This document shows, one piece after another, positions 40,087-48,159 of a stretch of 56,052 nt of DNA. The notes beneath the pieces are model-generated. The model was given only the letters and a program-made list of their open reading frames with translations. It ran no database searches and was not told where the DNA came from. Where the stretch lies: the NCBI GenBank assembly GCA_002722845.1, contig PBND01000012.1:1-56052 (forward strand), written 5' to 3'. Positions within the stretch are counted from its first letter, which is position 1, and every line of letters begins with the position of its first letter. Both the position numbers and the translations under genes were made by a program. Source of the stretch: Myxococcales bacterium. GTDB lineage: Bacteria; Myxococcota; UBA4151.

Positions 40087-41589
40087 CTAGGGGGTCTGGC
40101 GAATCTTGAAGGCGTAAAGCTTCTTATCCGCGCTGGTAAAGAACAGCTCATCTTCGAATACCACAGGGTCCGACTCGATTTTGCCACCGGTCCGATACTT
40201 CCAATAGACGGTGCCATCGGAGCGCTTGATCGCATACATGTGCTGATCGTCCGTGCCGCTACCGATGAATACAAGGCTCTTGTAGATCACCGGCCGACCG
40301 CGGATCGGGCCCGTGGTTTGAAACTTCCAGCGGTTCACCGGCTTGGATTGGCAAATGCCAGCAGTACAAGCCACACCTTCGCCACATTCATCAGCTTTCG
40401 AGCAGGTCTTAGAAGGCTTAAAGGTGTTGATGTCCACCGCATGCAGAGTGCCATCGAGGTCACCGATGTAGAGGTCGTCCCCATCGATGGCCGCAGAGGA
40501 GTTCACCTCGTTGGTGATCTCTTCGTAGCTACTGACCACCGCGCCCGTCTTGACATCGAGGGCGTAGACTTTCCCGTTGATGGGCTTCTTGCCTCCCAAT
40601 CGGCCGTTGCTGCCAATAAAGATCATGCCGTTGTGGAGCACTGGGGTCGAGGTGACGTGACCCACCAGGCGGGTACGCCAGCGGAGTTTGCCGCTTTGTA
40701 GGTCAATGGCGTAGACGTGCCAGTCCATGTTACCCAAGACGACGAGATTCTCCTCGGGAACCACAAGGGGGGATGAGTAGGCGAAATCGCCGGGGGGCCA
40801 TTCCCAGGCTTGGCTTTCCAGGTCTCGACAGGCTGCATCTTTACCGCACTTCGAATCGATCTGCTTCTTGCTGGGCGGGTGGGGAGGCATCGGCTCTCTG
40901 CCGAGTTGCTCCATGCGCCACCTCCAGCAATCCGGTGGGGCCGAGCCGGCGGCGTCTGCCTGGGCTTTGGCCTCCTCGCACTGGACCGTGACCTCGTTGA
41001 TCTTCTCCGCATCCCCTTGGTCGGACTCTTGAGTGAGCATTTTCGTGGCCCAATGGGGCTCATTTGCCCAGTCAGCCTTCTTCTTCAGGTATTCCGCAAC
41101 GACCGGGAGGGTGGGGGGCCCGGGGAGATCTTCTTCGGTGGCGCCAGGAAAGCGCCAGTTCCCCTTCCCCTTGTCGATGGTCATGTTGTAGACGTGACCG
41201 TCGTAGCTGGAGAAGATGACATTGCCCTCATGGGTGGTTGGATCGGATTTGATCCGGGCAGCGGTCGCATACTCCCATCTCGGGGTGCCCTTGGTCGTGA
41301 CGGCGTAAAAGTTCCCGTTCGTCGAGCCATAAAGGACCGTGTCCTTGTAGAAGGTCGGACCACCGACGACGTCCATACCCTGCTTGTCGACCCGCCAGAC
41401 GTGCCCACCTTTGCGGTTAATCGCATCTAAGCCGACTTCCGTCCCGAAGTAGACGCGATCCTTAAGCACCAACGGCGTCGAGACAGACGGTGCTTTCGAC
41501 CGATAATCCCAACTCTTGGTAATCGGTGCGCTGTCACATGCAGTGACGAGGAGAAAAGGGGCGGATAGAATCACCGAAAAGCGCTTCAT
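40087..41589 (-). CDS. PQQ-type beta-propeller lipoprotein with an inserted Cys module
   Basis: A 500-residue lipoprotein (signal SVILSAPFLLVTAC, then DSAP). Repeated blades with the PQQ/YVTN pattern, for example SAPVST-type strands, WRVDKQGMDVVGGPTFYKDT, VHAIDLQSGKLRWRTRLV, VYALDVKTGAVVSSYEEI and MYAIKRSDGTVYWKYRT. Two unusual insertions: a Cys/Glu-rich loop (~residues 200-285) and CSKADECGEGVACTAGIC near residue 400, the same module type as the Cys-rich lipoproteins. Asp at +2 after the lipid Cys would mean inner-membrane retention by the E. coli Lol rule. BamB shares the fold, but no Bam genes are near. Start ATG 41589 with AAAGGA upstream. Confidence 0.82.
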   Translation of the reverse strand: MKRFSVILSAPFLLVTACDSAPITKSWDYRSKAPSVSTPLVLKDRVYFGTEVGLDAINRKGGHVWRVDKQGMDVVGGPTFYKDTVLYGSTNGNFYAVTTKGTPRWEYATAARIKSDPTTHEGNVIFSSYDGHVYNMTIDKGKGNWRFPGATEEDLPGPPTLPVVAEYLKKKADWANEPHWATKMLTQESDQGDAEKINEVTVQCEEAKAQADAAGSAPPDCWRWRMEQLGREPMPPHPPSKKQIDSKCGKDAACRDLESQAWEWPPGDFAYSSPLVVPEENLVVLGNMDWHVYAIDLQSGKLRWRTRLVGHVTSTPVLHNGMIFIGSNGRLGGKKPINGKVYALDVKTGAVVSSYEEITNEVNSSAAIDGDDLYIGDLDGTLHAVDINTFKPSKTCSKADECGEGVACTAGICQSKPVNRWKFQTTGPIRGRPVIYKSLVFIGSGTDDQHMYAIKRSDGTVYWKYRTGGKIESDPVVFEDELFFTSADKKLYAFKIRQTP

Positions 41590-41626
41590 CAACCTCGGTT
41601 CCTTTGAAAATTTATTGTCGCGCCGC

Positions 41627-41656
41627 CTTATCACGCGCGAAACGTATTTTGGTCAA
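41627..41656 (-). promoter_or_regulatory. possible sigma-70 promoter of the beta-propeller gene and motA
   Basis: On the minus strand TTGACC (41651-41656; five of six), 18 bases, GATAAG (41627-41632; four of six), about 40 bases before the ATG. The -35 overlaps the stop of the upstream gene. No sigma-28 or sigma-54 pattern was found here. Confidence 0.35.
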
Positions 41657-42384
41657 TGGGGGACAGGTTGGGTTCTTGCCCTGAGGGCGATAAGACAGCC
41701 CGATTCTAAACGGAAATCCTCCTGTAGAGCCTCCGGGATGCCATCCCTTCCCTTTGGGTCGATAACGGCCAGGTTGGCCAAGCACAGGCCAGCCCGGCGC
41801 AGGATGCGGGGAGCTTGAAAGGGATCATGAAACAAGTCCCACAGGGCCTCGGTCTCATCCTCAGCCGCGGTGCTCTCAAGTAAGTCGATGCCTTCGAGAA
41901 TGACATCATCACTTCGATCCTGGAGGGCGATAATACCGGCCCGCCTGGCCGCGTCGCCCCCTAGTTCCCGGAGTGCAGAAAGCAAATCGACTTTAGCATC
42001 GGCTGCTCGATGGTCATCGATCCGCCGCTCGAGTGCTTCCATGACCAGAGCTTCGTAACCCTCGGCCGACATGGTTTGCTCGGCTGCTTCGAGGGCCTTC
42101 GAAAGGCGGTCTTCGGTCAGGATGATTTGGCGCAAAGCAACCATCATATCCTCGTCGTCGCCCCGCTCGATGACCCGCTCTGCGAGCCAGTCCTTTTCGA
42201 CTTCATCATAGTGGACCGAACTGGCGTTGACACCGAAACGACTCAAGAGCGCCGCATAGGCTTCTGGGGTGCCGATGTTGATGAGCTTGATCATCGCCTC
42301 TTTGCGATTCTCGTGCTGGCTATAGGGCTCTCGCACCTGCTTGCGCAGGCGATCAATCTTGCTGCCAAATAAACCAAAGATCAA
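41653..42384 (-). CDS. helical-repeat (HEAT-like) protein of unknown function
   Basis: A 243-residue soluble, mainly helical protein that opens MIFGLFGSKIDRLRKQVRE. Paired amphipathic helices such as NRKEAMIKLINIGTPEAYAA, KVDLLSALRELGGDAARRAG and ILRRAGLCLANLAVIDPKGR recall HEAT/armadillo repeats. TTG start at 42384 chosen because GGGAGGG lies six bases upstream and the N-terminus then looks native; the open frame continues 59 codons further but that part is intergenic. Often such proteins are scaffolds; nothing shows its partner. Same strand as the beta-propeller and motA genes. Confidence 0.72.
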   Translation of the reverse strand: MIFGLFGSKIDRLRKQVREPYSQHENRKEAMIKLINIGTPEAYAALLSRFGVNASSVHYDEVEKDWLAERVIERGDDEDMMVALRQIILTEDRLSKALEAAEQTMSAEGYEALVMEALERRIDDHRAADAKVDLLSALRELGGDAARRAGIIALQDRSDDVILEGIDLLESTAAEDETEALWDLFHDPFQAPRILRRAGLCLANLAVIDPKGRDGIPEALQEDFRLESGCLIALRARTQPVPH

Positions 42385-42411
42385 AGCACACCCTCCCTTG
42401 GTCTGGCCCAC

Positions 42412-42440
42412 CGAATAGGCAGAGCCGACCGCCCTGGCAA
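42412..42440 (-). promoter_or_regulatory. possible sigma-70 promoter in the divergent gap
   Basis: On the minus strand TTGCCA (42435-42440; five of six), exactly 17 bases, TATTCG (42412-42417; three of six), about 30 bases before the TTG start at 42384. The 133-base gap 42385-42517 separates divergent genes and should also hold the promoter for the plus-strand gene at 42518, for which I see no convincing boxes. Confidence 0.35.
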
Positions 42441-42517
42441 GGACGACCGAAGTGAGAAGCGCATCGGGGCTTGCCTTGGGCTGCCTCAAGAACTTAGGTC
42501 CGTAGAGGAGGTCAGAC

Positions 42518-43279
42518 ATGCCGCTCTTGCTTGCGATTTTGAGTCTGCCACTTCTTGCCATCAGCTACCAATATACCGATGACACGGGGACCATTCAGGT
42601 TGTCGAGACGAAGGAGGAGGTGCCGCCTCGTTTTCGTCGCAGCATGAAGATGATTAGCGAGGATAGCCATTCGGCCGTAGGTGTCGCGAGCGAGGCGAAG
42701 CCCAGCGATGATGTCGACGTGCGGGATGTGATCGATGATGCCCTAGCGAAGCAGAAGCCCGGCAGCACGGATAAGATCATCACCTTTGAAGCACTGGCGA
42801 AGAAAAAGGGAGAGACGGCACCGAGCGTCAAGGAACTGAAGGAACGAGCCCGGGCCGAGGCCCCCGCCAAGAACCCGGCCGCTCGCGGGGTGAAAAAGGC
42901 CGAGCCCGACACGCCCGCTCCGACGTGGGCCGGGTACATCCCTCTGCTTGCCGGCCTCGCCCTGGCCTTCATCGGAATCGCTAAGCTCCGGGGCTTCATG
43001 CGCCTGGCGAGTATCGGACTGGGACTCGTGTTGACCCTCTTCGGTTTCGTTCGAGCTTTCCCTGAGTCACCGGCGGCAAAGCAGGTGAGCGCGAAAGTGG
43101 ACGAGGTCGTTGAAAAAACGGGAACGAAGGAGGCGCTGGAGTCGGCCCAGGAGACGGTCTCAAAACCCTTTTTAGCCCCCCTGGAGATGGTGGGCAAAAC
43201 CAAAGACGCTATTCGCCAAGCTGAGGAAGCACAAAAGGCGAAGATCAAAGCGCTCGACGAGCTCACTGGGGATGATTGA
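42518..43279 (+). CDS. DUF4124-like N-terminus, membrane protein of unknown function
   Basis: A 253-residue protein with signal peptide or anchor (LLLAILSLPLLAIS), then YQYTDDTGTIQVVETKEEVP, which resembles the DUF4124 motif (Y-x-W-x-D-x-x-G). An Ala/Lys-rich charged linker leads to two close hydrophobic helices (AGYIPLLAGLALAFIGIAKL and RLASIGLGLVLTLFGFVRAF) and an amphipathic C-terminal tail. GAGGAGG stands six bases before the ATG. Role unknown; it starts the run to proB and rsfS. Confidence 0.72.
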   Translation: MPLLLAILSLPLLAISYQYTDDTGTIQVVETKEEVPPRFRRSMKMISEDSHSAVGVASEAKPSDDVDVRDVIDDALAKQKPGSTDKIITFEALAKKKGETAPSVKELKERARAEAPAKNPAARGVKKAEPDTPAPTWAGYIPLLAGLALAFIGIAKLRGFMRLASIGLGLVLTLFGFVRAFPESPAAKQVSAKVDEVVEKTGTKEALESAQETVSKPFLAPLEMVGKTKDAIRQAEEAQKAKIKALDELTGDD

Positions 43280-43285
43280 GTCACA

Positions 43286-44254
43286 GTGATCAGGTTTTTC
43301 ATTGTGATGATTTGCCTCGTGGGGTCGGCCTGCTCCTGTGATGGGGAGCGGCGCGCAAAAAAGGCGGAGGCGAAGGCCCGTGTTGGCGCCAATGTGGGCC
43401 ATAGTCCGCTTCACCAAGCCGCAGCCGAGCGCCTTGATCACTCCTTGCTTCCCGGTGATCGCACGCTCTTTTCAAGACTCGCATACATGCCGTTTCAGGA
43501 GGCTCGGTTGCGGCTGGGTCAATCCTTGACCTGGCAGGGGGATGCCCGCCTCAGCTTCACCGTCGCTGGGGGACCCTCGCTTAGCCTCACCGAAGAGGCA
43601 GAAATCCAAGACAATCCAGAAAAGGACGCCCTCGATGTTTTGGTGAAGAACGATGGTGGCTTCGCCCAACGAATCATTTATTCCAATGGGATGCTTTATC
43701 GCCGCTACAGTCAGGGGCGCTTTATCGCCCAACGGGACTTGGATGGGCAGCGCTGGGACCATGCGGATCAGGCCTTCGGTTTGGCTGCGATGGGGCTCGA
43801 TCTCGTTGGGCATCTCATCAAGTTGGGCCCGGCGAAGCCAGCGGATGCCCTTGGGCGCAACGTGATCTGTCTGCCCTTCGAAGCCAGCGACAAGCCCCTT
43901 GGCTTTCAAGTTGAAACCCAGCCTCAACGGCGAAGCGGAGCGGACCTCAAGCTGTGGCGGAAAGGTCTCAAGCTCGAGGAGGTGAAAGGGGCTCTTTGTA
44001 TGGATCCCAAAACGGGTGCGGTGGTCAGCAGTCGTCTCAGTTTTCGGGCTTCTCGGCAGGTGGAATCCGGGCAGACCGCCTACCTGACGATGGACGTCAA
44101 AGCGGGCTATACCTCGATCGGTCCACCAGGGCCCCTAATTCAGGCGCCCGAAGATTACCTTGAGAGTTTAAAACGGGCCCGGCGGGCCCGGCCAGCCACG
44201 GGCTTTCTTGATGGGGGGCCCGTGAAGGCGACCCATCTCCCAGACGCGGGATGA
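43286..44254 (+). CDS. lipoprotein of unknown function
   Basis: A 322-residue predicted lipoprotein: signal FFIVMICLVGSAC, Cys followed by SCDGERR. The mature part is beta-rich (LTWQGDARLSFTV, IIYSNGMLYRRYSQGRF, GAVVSSRLSFRASRQ), similar in feel to lipid-binding LolA-like or barrel-like domains, but I do not recognise it. Start GTG; it overlaps proB by ATGA, so the two are translated together. Confidence 0.7.
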   Translation: MIRFFIVMICLVGSACSCDGERRAKKAEAKARVGANVGHSPLHQAAAERLDHSLLPGDRTLFSRLAYMPFQEARLRLGQSLTWQGDARLSFTVAGGPSLSLTEEAEIQDNPEKDALDVLVKNDGGFAQRIIYSNGMLYRRYSQGRFIAQRDLDGQRWDHADQAFGLAAMGLDLVGHLIKLGPAKPADALGRNVICLPFEASDKPLGFQVETQPQRRSGADLKLWRKGLKLEEVKGALCMDPKTGAVVSSRLSFRASRQVESGQTAYLTMDVKAGYTSIGPPGPLIQAPEDYLESLKRARRARPATGFLDGGPVKATHLPDAG

Positions 44255-45324
44255 AACCCCTGGTCATTAAACTGGGTTCGGCTTTGCTGAGTGATACAGC
44301 CGGCCAGTTTGACGAGGCAGTCCTCGAACCCCTGGCTCAGGCTGTGGCCCAACGATGGGAAGAAGGTCAGCCCAGCCTTGTGGTTTCTTCCGGTGCCGTG
44401 GCCCTTGGGCGCCCGATGCTCCGGGGGAGCGGAGGCGCCGCTTTGGTTCGTAAGCAGGCGTCTGCAGCGGTGGGGCAGGCCCGCTTAATGAGTCGCTACC
44501 GTGAGGCCTTTGAAGTCTACGGCCTGCAACCAGCCCAAGTCCTGCTTACCCCCTCGGATATCCAGGACCGCGGGCGTTACCTTCAAGCCTGTGGTGTTTT
44601 GCGCTTGCTGCTCCAGAGCGGGATCGTTCCTGTGATCAACGAGAACGATGTCGTTTCGGATGAAGCCCTTCGCTTTGGCGACAACGACCGCCTCGCCGTT
44701 GAGGTTGCGGCCATGGTGGAGGCCGGTCAGTTGATCCTGATGACGGTGGAAGATGGCGTTTACGACGCCGACCCGCGGACGAACTCCGAAGCTCAACGCC
44801 TCCATCGTTTGGAGACGATCAGCGAGGAGTTGATCGCGGCGATGGGGCCACCGGGCGCGCTTGGCTGTGGCGGCATGGGGAGTAAGTTGCGTTCGGCCCG
44901 CCGCGCGCAGGAGCAGGGGATTGAGGTCATCATCGCCTCGGGCCGGCTTCCCGATAACTGGACCGCTGTGATGAGCGGCTCCGCCTTTGGGACGGTCATT
45001 CCAGCCCAGGGCCGTCAACGGCCCGCTCGCCGCGATTGGATCGCCAATACCCTTGAGCCAGCGGGAGCACTGCGGGTCGACGCGGGGGCTCAACAGGCCC
45101 TGGAAACCGGAGGTGCCTCACTGCTTGCGGTCGGGCTCGCTGGAGTGGAGGGGGATTTCCGCCGGGGCGACAGTGTGGTGCTTAAGGGCCCGGCTTCGGA
45201 GCTTGAACTTGGCCGGGGACTGATCCGACTCGACCGAGGGGCACTGGATGAGCTATTACGGCAGGGCGAATGCACGGATCAGATCTTGATTCACAGGGAT
45301 GATCTCGTGATGAGGAATCGCTAG
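44251..45324 (+). CDS. proB: glutamate 5-kinase
   Basis: First step of proline synthesis: ATP-dependent phosphorylation of glutamate. Amino-acid-kinase domain with PLVIKLGSALLS, VVSSGAVALGRPML, IPVINENDVVSDEAL-type sequence and FGDNDRLAVEVAAMV, plus GCGGMGSKLRSARRAQEQGI; a C-terminal PUA domain (ALRVDAGAQQALETGGASLL, GDFRRGDSVVLKGP). The 357-residue length is standard for the two-domain form. Usually proA follows; here rsfS does. Confidence 0.96.
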   Translation: MKPLVIKLGSALLSDTAGQFDEAVLEPLAQAVAQRWEEGQPSLVVSSGAVALGRPMLRGSGGAALVRKQASAAVGQARLMSRYREAFEVYGLQPAQVLLTPSDIQDRGRYLQACGVLRLLLQSGIVPVINENDVVSDEALRFGDNDRLAVEVAAMVEAGQLILMTVEDGVYDADPRTNSEAQRLHRLETISEELIAAMGPPGALGCGGMGSKLRSARRAQEQGIEVIIASGRLPDNWTAVMSGSAFGTVIPAQGRQRPARRDWIANTLEPAGALRVDAGAQQALETGGASLLAVGLAGVEGDFRRGDSVVLKGPASELELGRGLIRLDRGALDELLRQGECTDQILIHRDDLVMRNR

Positions 45325-45380
45325 GAGGCGCCATCGATATCATCGAGCAAGCGAAGCGGCTGGCCAATGAGGCAGACCAG

Positions 45381-45692
45381 ATGAAGGGTGAGGAAATCAA
45401 TCTGATCGATGTCCGTGGTCGCTGTCCCTACACAGATATTCTCTTGCTCGTCTCCGGGACCTCAGATCGTCATGTGAATGCCTTGGCCGAGCGACTGGCT
45501 CGGGTTGCATCGGATGTGGGGCTTGAGCGTCTGGGCAAAGAGGGGGGCGAGCAGGGTAACTGGGTCTTGCTCGATCTCGGTGATGTTATTGTCCATCTCT
45601 TCTACCGGCCGGCCCGGATGTACTACGACATCGAGTCACTCTGGGCTGATGCCCCTCAGGTCCCCTTCGAAGCCCCTTCGCCCGCGGCCTGA
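45381..45692 (+). CDS. rsfS: ribosomal silencing factor RsfS
   Basis: Binds L14 of the large subunit and blocks subunit joining when nutrients are short. Family motifs: INLIDVRGRCPYTDILLLVS, GTSDRHVNALAERLA and GNWVLLDLGDVIVHLFYRPA. The listed ATG has GAGG 9 bases upstream. Yet the frame is open back to the proB stop and encodes IDIIEQAKRLANEADQ, which fits the N-terminal helix of RsfS, directly after an ideal AGGAGG (45323-45328); the true start may be a rare ATC at 45333-45342. The 3' end overlaps the convergent ptsI gene by 57 bases. Confidence 0.92.
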   Translation: MKGEEINLIDVRGRCPYTDILLLVSGTSDRHVNALAERLARVASDVGLERLGKEGGEQGNWVLLDLGDVIVHLFYRPARMYYDIESLWADAPQVPFEAPSPAA

Positions 45693-47399
45693 GTCGAGCG
45701 TTGGGATCACCTGATCCAAATAATTCTGGAGCCGACGTCGATCTGGGATGGCCAGAGCCTGCTCGGCGATCATCTCAGCATCTTTCATGGCGACGTTCTT
45801 GAGAAACCGATTCATCTCTTGCAACTCGGCCGGGGGGAGGCTGAGGCGCCGAGCCCCAAATCCGAGCAGCAAGACAGCGCCCGCCTCCGTGGCTGCGAAA
45901 TCTCCACAACAGGTGCAATCAATGCCGGCTTTGCGGGCCGCATCGTAGACATGGTGAATCGCTGCAAGCACGGCCGGGTGACGAGGGTCAGCCGCTTCGG
46001 AGAGTTCGGGGTTCTCCCGGTCCACAGCCAGCAGATACTGGACGAGGTCGTTACTTCCTAAGCAAAAGAAATCAGCCACTGCCGCGAGTTCATCGATGTG
46101 AAAGATCGCCGCAGGCAACTCGATCATGACCCCAAGTTGATAGTGTTGTCCCCGCTGACAGCCAAGTTGGTTGGCGATGCTCTCGATCCTCGTTTTTGCC
46201 CAACGAAAGCTATCGAGACCATCAACCATGGGAAGGAGAATACCCAGCCGCTTGCCGGCGGAGCGGGCCGAGGCGACCAAGCAACGCACTTGGCGCTCGA
46301 AGACAAGTGGCTCTCGTTGGTAGCGCCGCAGCGCCCGTAGTCCCAGGGCGGGATTCGCCTCCCGTCGGCCCAAACTAGGCATCTTGTCACTGCCGAGATC
46401 GAAGGTTCGAACCGTGACGCTCGGCATGCGTTGCAGGAGCAACTCGTAGGTCTCACACTGGAGCCCTTCGCTGGGCTCTTTGCCGTCACGCCAAAGAAAC
46501 TCACTTCGGAAAAGGCCGACGCCCTGAGCACCCTGTGCTTCGGCCAGATCCAAGGCCTGGCGTACATCCACGTTGGCGAGCAAGGTGATGGCTTCACCGC
46601 ATAGGGATTGGGGGGCCTCACTCCCGAGGTCGCTGATACCCTGACGTGTTTGGAGAGGTTCTAGATCGGTCGACTCCGGGTTTCGAACCAAGAGGCTCCG
46701 GTCGAGGTCGAGGAGCAGGTCGTCACCATCCGCAAGAAGGTTGAGCGCACCATCTACGCCCATGAGCGCAGGACAATCAAAAGCCCGGCAAAGCAATGCC
46801 AGGTGGGAGGTTGGCGAGCCGCTTTGAACCACGATGGCAGCAATACCCTGATCCAGTAGCTCCAGTGCCTGATGGGGACCTAGATCATCGGCCACGACGA
46901 TCATCGATTCGAAGTCCTCCGATTCCATCGGGGGCACCGATCTACGCTCTAGTTGGGCCACCAATCGACGGCCGACTTGGACAATGTCGACCTGCCGTTC
47001 GGCCAAGTAGGGAACGCCAGCGTCGTGGAATTCCTGACCGACTTGATCCAAGACCTGATCCACAGCCCAACTCGCATTGATCCCCTGACTGCGCATGAGG
47101 CTGACCACCCGACCCCGCAACTCGGGGTCTCGTACCAGCGTGATGTGGGCTTGGAGGACTTCTGCGGCCTCCCCGGTGAGACCGGAGCGGTTGGCGATCT
47201 CCTGTGCGGCCATTTGGAGTTCGTGAGCCACCACATCGACGGCCCGGTCAAACCTCTGGATCTCAGGCCCCAGATCGACGGTATTGAGGTGTCGGTGACT
47301 TGCCTCTCGATCACCGGAATCCAGGCGTCGAGCTCGGCCCCGAAGGGCACCAATACCAATGGGTTGACCCGTCAGGGCAACGCGCCAGGGCGCGGTCAA
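45636..47399 (-). CDS. ptsI: PTS enzyme I
   Basis: PEP-dependent kinase that phosphorylates HPr. N-terminal HPr-binding and phospho-His domains with the active His199 in SGSPTSHLALLCRAF, and a C-terminal PEP-binding barrel with LGLRALRRY, GVMIELPAAIF, FFCLGSNDLVQYLLAVDREN and the acid/base Cys in CCGDFAA (family CGE; Asp replaces Glu here). 587 residues, normal length. Start overlaps the HPr stop by four bases. Confidence 0.95.
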   Translation of the reverse strand: MTAPWRVALTGQPIGIGALRGRARRLDSGDREASHRHLNTVDLGPEIQRFDRAVDVVAHELQMAAQEIANRSGLTGEAAEVLQAHITLVRDPELRGRVVSLMRSQGINASWAVDQVLDQVGQEFHDAGVPYLAERQVDIVQVGRRLVAQLERRSVPPMESEDFESMIVVADDLGPHQALELLDQGIAAIVVQSGSPTSHLALLCRAFDCPALMGVDGALNLLADGDDLLLDLDRSLLVRNPESTDLEPLQTRQGISDLGSEAPQSLCGEAITLLANVDVRQALDLAEAQGAQGVGLFRSEFLWRDGKEPSEGLQCETYELLLQRMPSVTVRTFDLGSDKMPSLGRREANPALGLRALRRYQREPLVFERQVRCLVASARSAGKRLGILLPMVDGLDSFRWAKTRIESIANQLGCQRGQHYQLGVMIELPAAIFHIDELAAVADFFCLGSNDLVQYLLAVDRENPELSEAADPRHPAVLAAIHHVYDAARKAGIDCTCCGDFAATEAGAVLLLGFGARRLSLPPAELQEMNRFLKNVAMKDAEMIAEQALAIPDRRRLQNYLDQVIPTLDSGRGRRGFEGDLRGISPE

Positions 47400-47668
47400 T
47401 TGGCTTCGCCGAATCGATCCTCGATCAAGGTGGCAACGGCATCGAGGATGTCTTGACTGGTTTCGCCCTCCACTTCGATCTCAATCGCTGTCGATTTGGG
47501 GGCGGACAGCGTCAAGAGGCCCAGGATGGACTTGCCGTTCACTTCCCGATCGCCATAGCGGACCCAAACATCGCCTTCGGCTTGGCTGAGTAGGGAAACC
47601 AGCCGGGCAGCAGCCCGAGCGTGTAGTCCGAGTTGGTTTTTAAGGGTAAATGTTTGTGCGATTTTCAT
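47396..47668 (-). CDS. ptsH: PTS phosphocarrier protein HPr
   Basis: A 90-residue phosphocarrier. Active-site His15 in LGLHARAAARLV and the regulatory Ser in NGKSILGLLTL are both present. The usual partner kinase gene hprK is not in this cluster, so use of the Ser is uncertain. Overlaps the EIIA gene (ATGA) and ptsI. Confidence 0.96.
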   Translation of the reverse strand: MKIAQTFTLKNQLGLHARAAARLVSLLSQAEGDVWVRYGDREVNGKSILGLLTLSAPKSTAIEIEVEGETSQDILDAVATLIEDRFGEAN

Positions 47669-48111
47669 GGGTCTAGAGCCGGGATCTCACCGGTGCCAAA
47701 CTCGTGGCGATGGCGCTTGAGGCTGCCCCCCGCATCCACCACAGCGTGGCGTCCTTTTTTTGCGATTGCCGGTGCGAGTTCGGCGACAGTGCTGCACTCT
47801 TTTCGTAAGCCATCCAAAGCCAACATCATGGGGAGGTTTGCGCCGGAAACAACTTCGACGCGACCTGGTTCCAATTGGGTGAGTGCCAAGTTGTGGGGTG
47901 TGCCGCCAAAAAGGTCGGTAAGGATGAGCACCTGCTCCCCATCCAATCGGCTGAGGGTACGTTCCAATTCAGACAAGTGTTCTTGGGGGCTGGCTGCAGG
48001 GTCGAGGTCCAGTGCGTGAAAGTCCTCGAACTCCCGGCCGAGAATCCAGCGAGCAGCTTCACTCAGAGCGTTCGCAAGGGGGCTGTGGGTGACGAGGAGT
48101 ACGGAGACCAA
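47665..48111 (-). CDS. mannose-family PTS EIIA component
   Basis: A 148-residue EIIA-Man domain. Phosphorylated His9 in LLVTHSPLANALS and the second conserved segment LILTDLFGGTPHNLAL. No EIIB, EIIC or EIID gene is near, so it probably regulates instead of transporting. TTG start with GGGAGG six bases upstream. Forty-eight bases after rapZ. Confidence 0.92.
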   Translation of the reverse strand: MVSVLLVTHSPLANALSEAARWILGREFEDFHALDLDPAASPQEHLSELERTLSRLDGEQVLILTDLFGGTPHNLALTQLEPGRVEVVSGANLPMMLALDGLRKECSTVAELAPAIAKKGRHAVVDAGGSLKRHRHEFGTGEIPALDP

Positions 48112-48159
48112 GGATTTCCTCCCAGGGGGCGGGGCCCCGTAACACGGACCGGCCGAGCC

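Noticed and set aside
41630-41648. Sigma-28-like sequence (AAAA ... TGATAA) before the beta-propeller gene
   Set aside because: Spacing is about 12 instead of 15 and the -10 matches only its second half.
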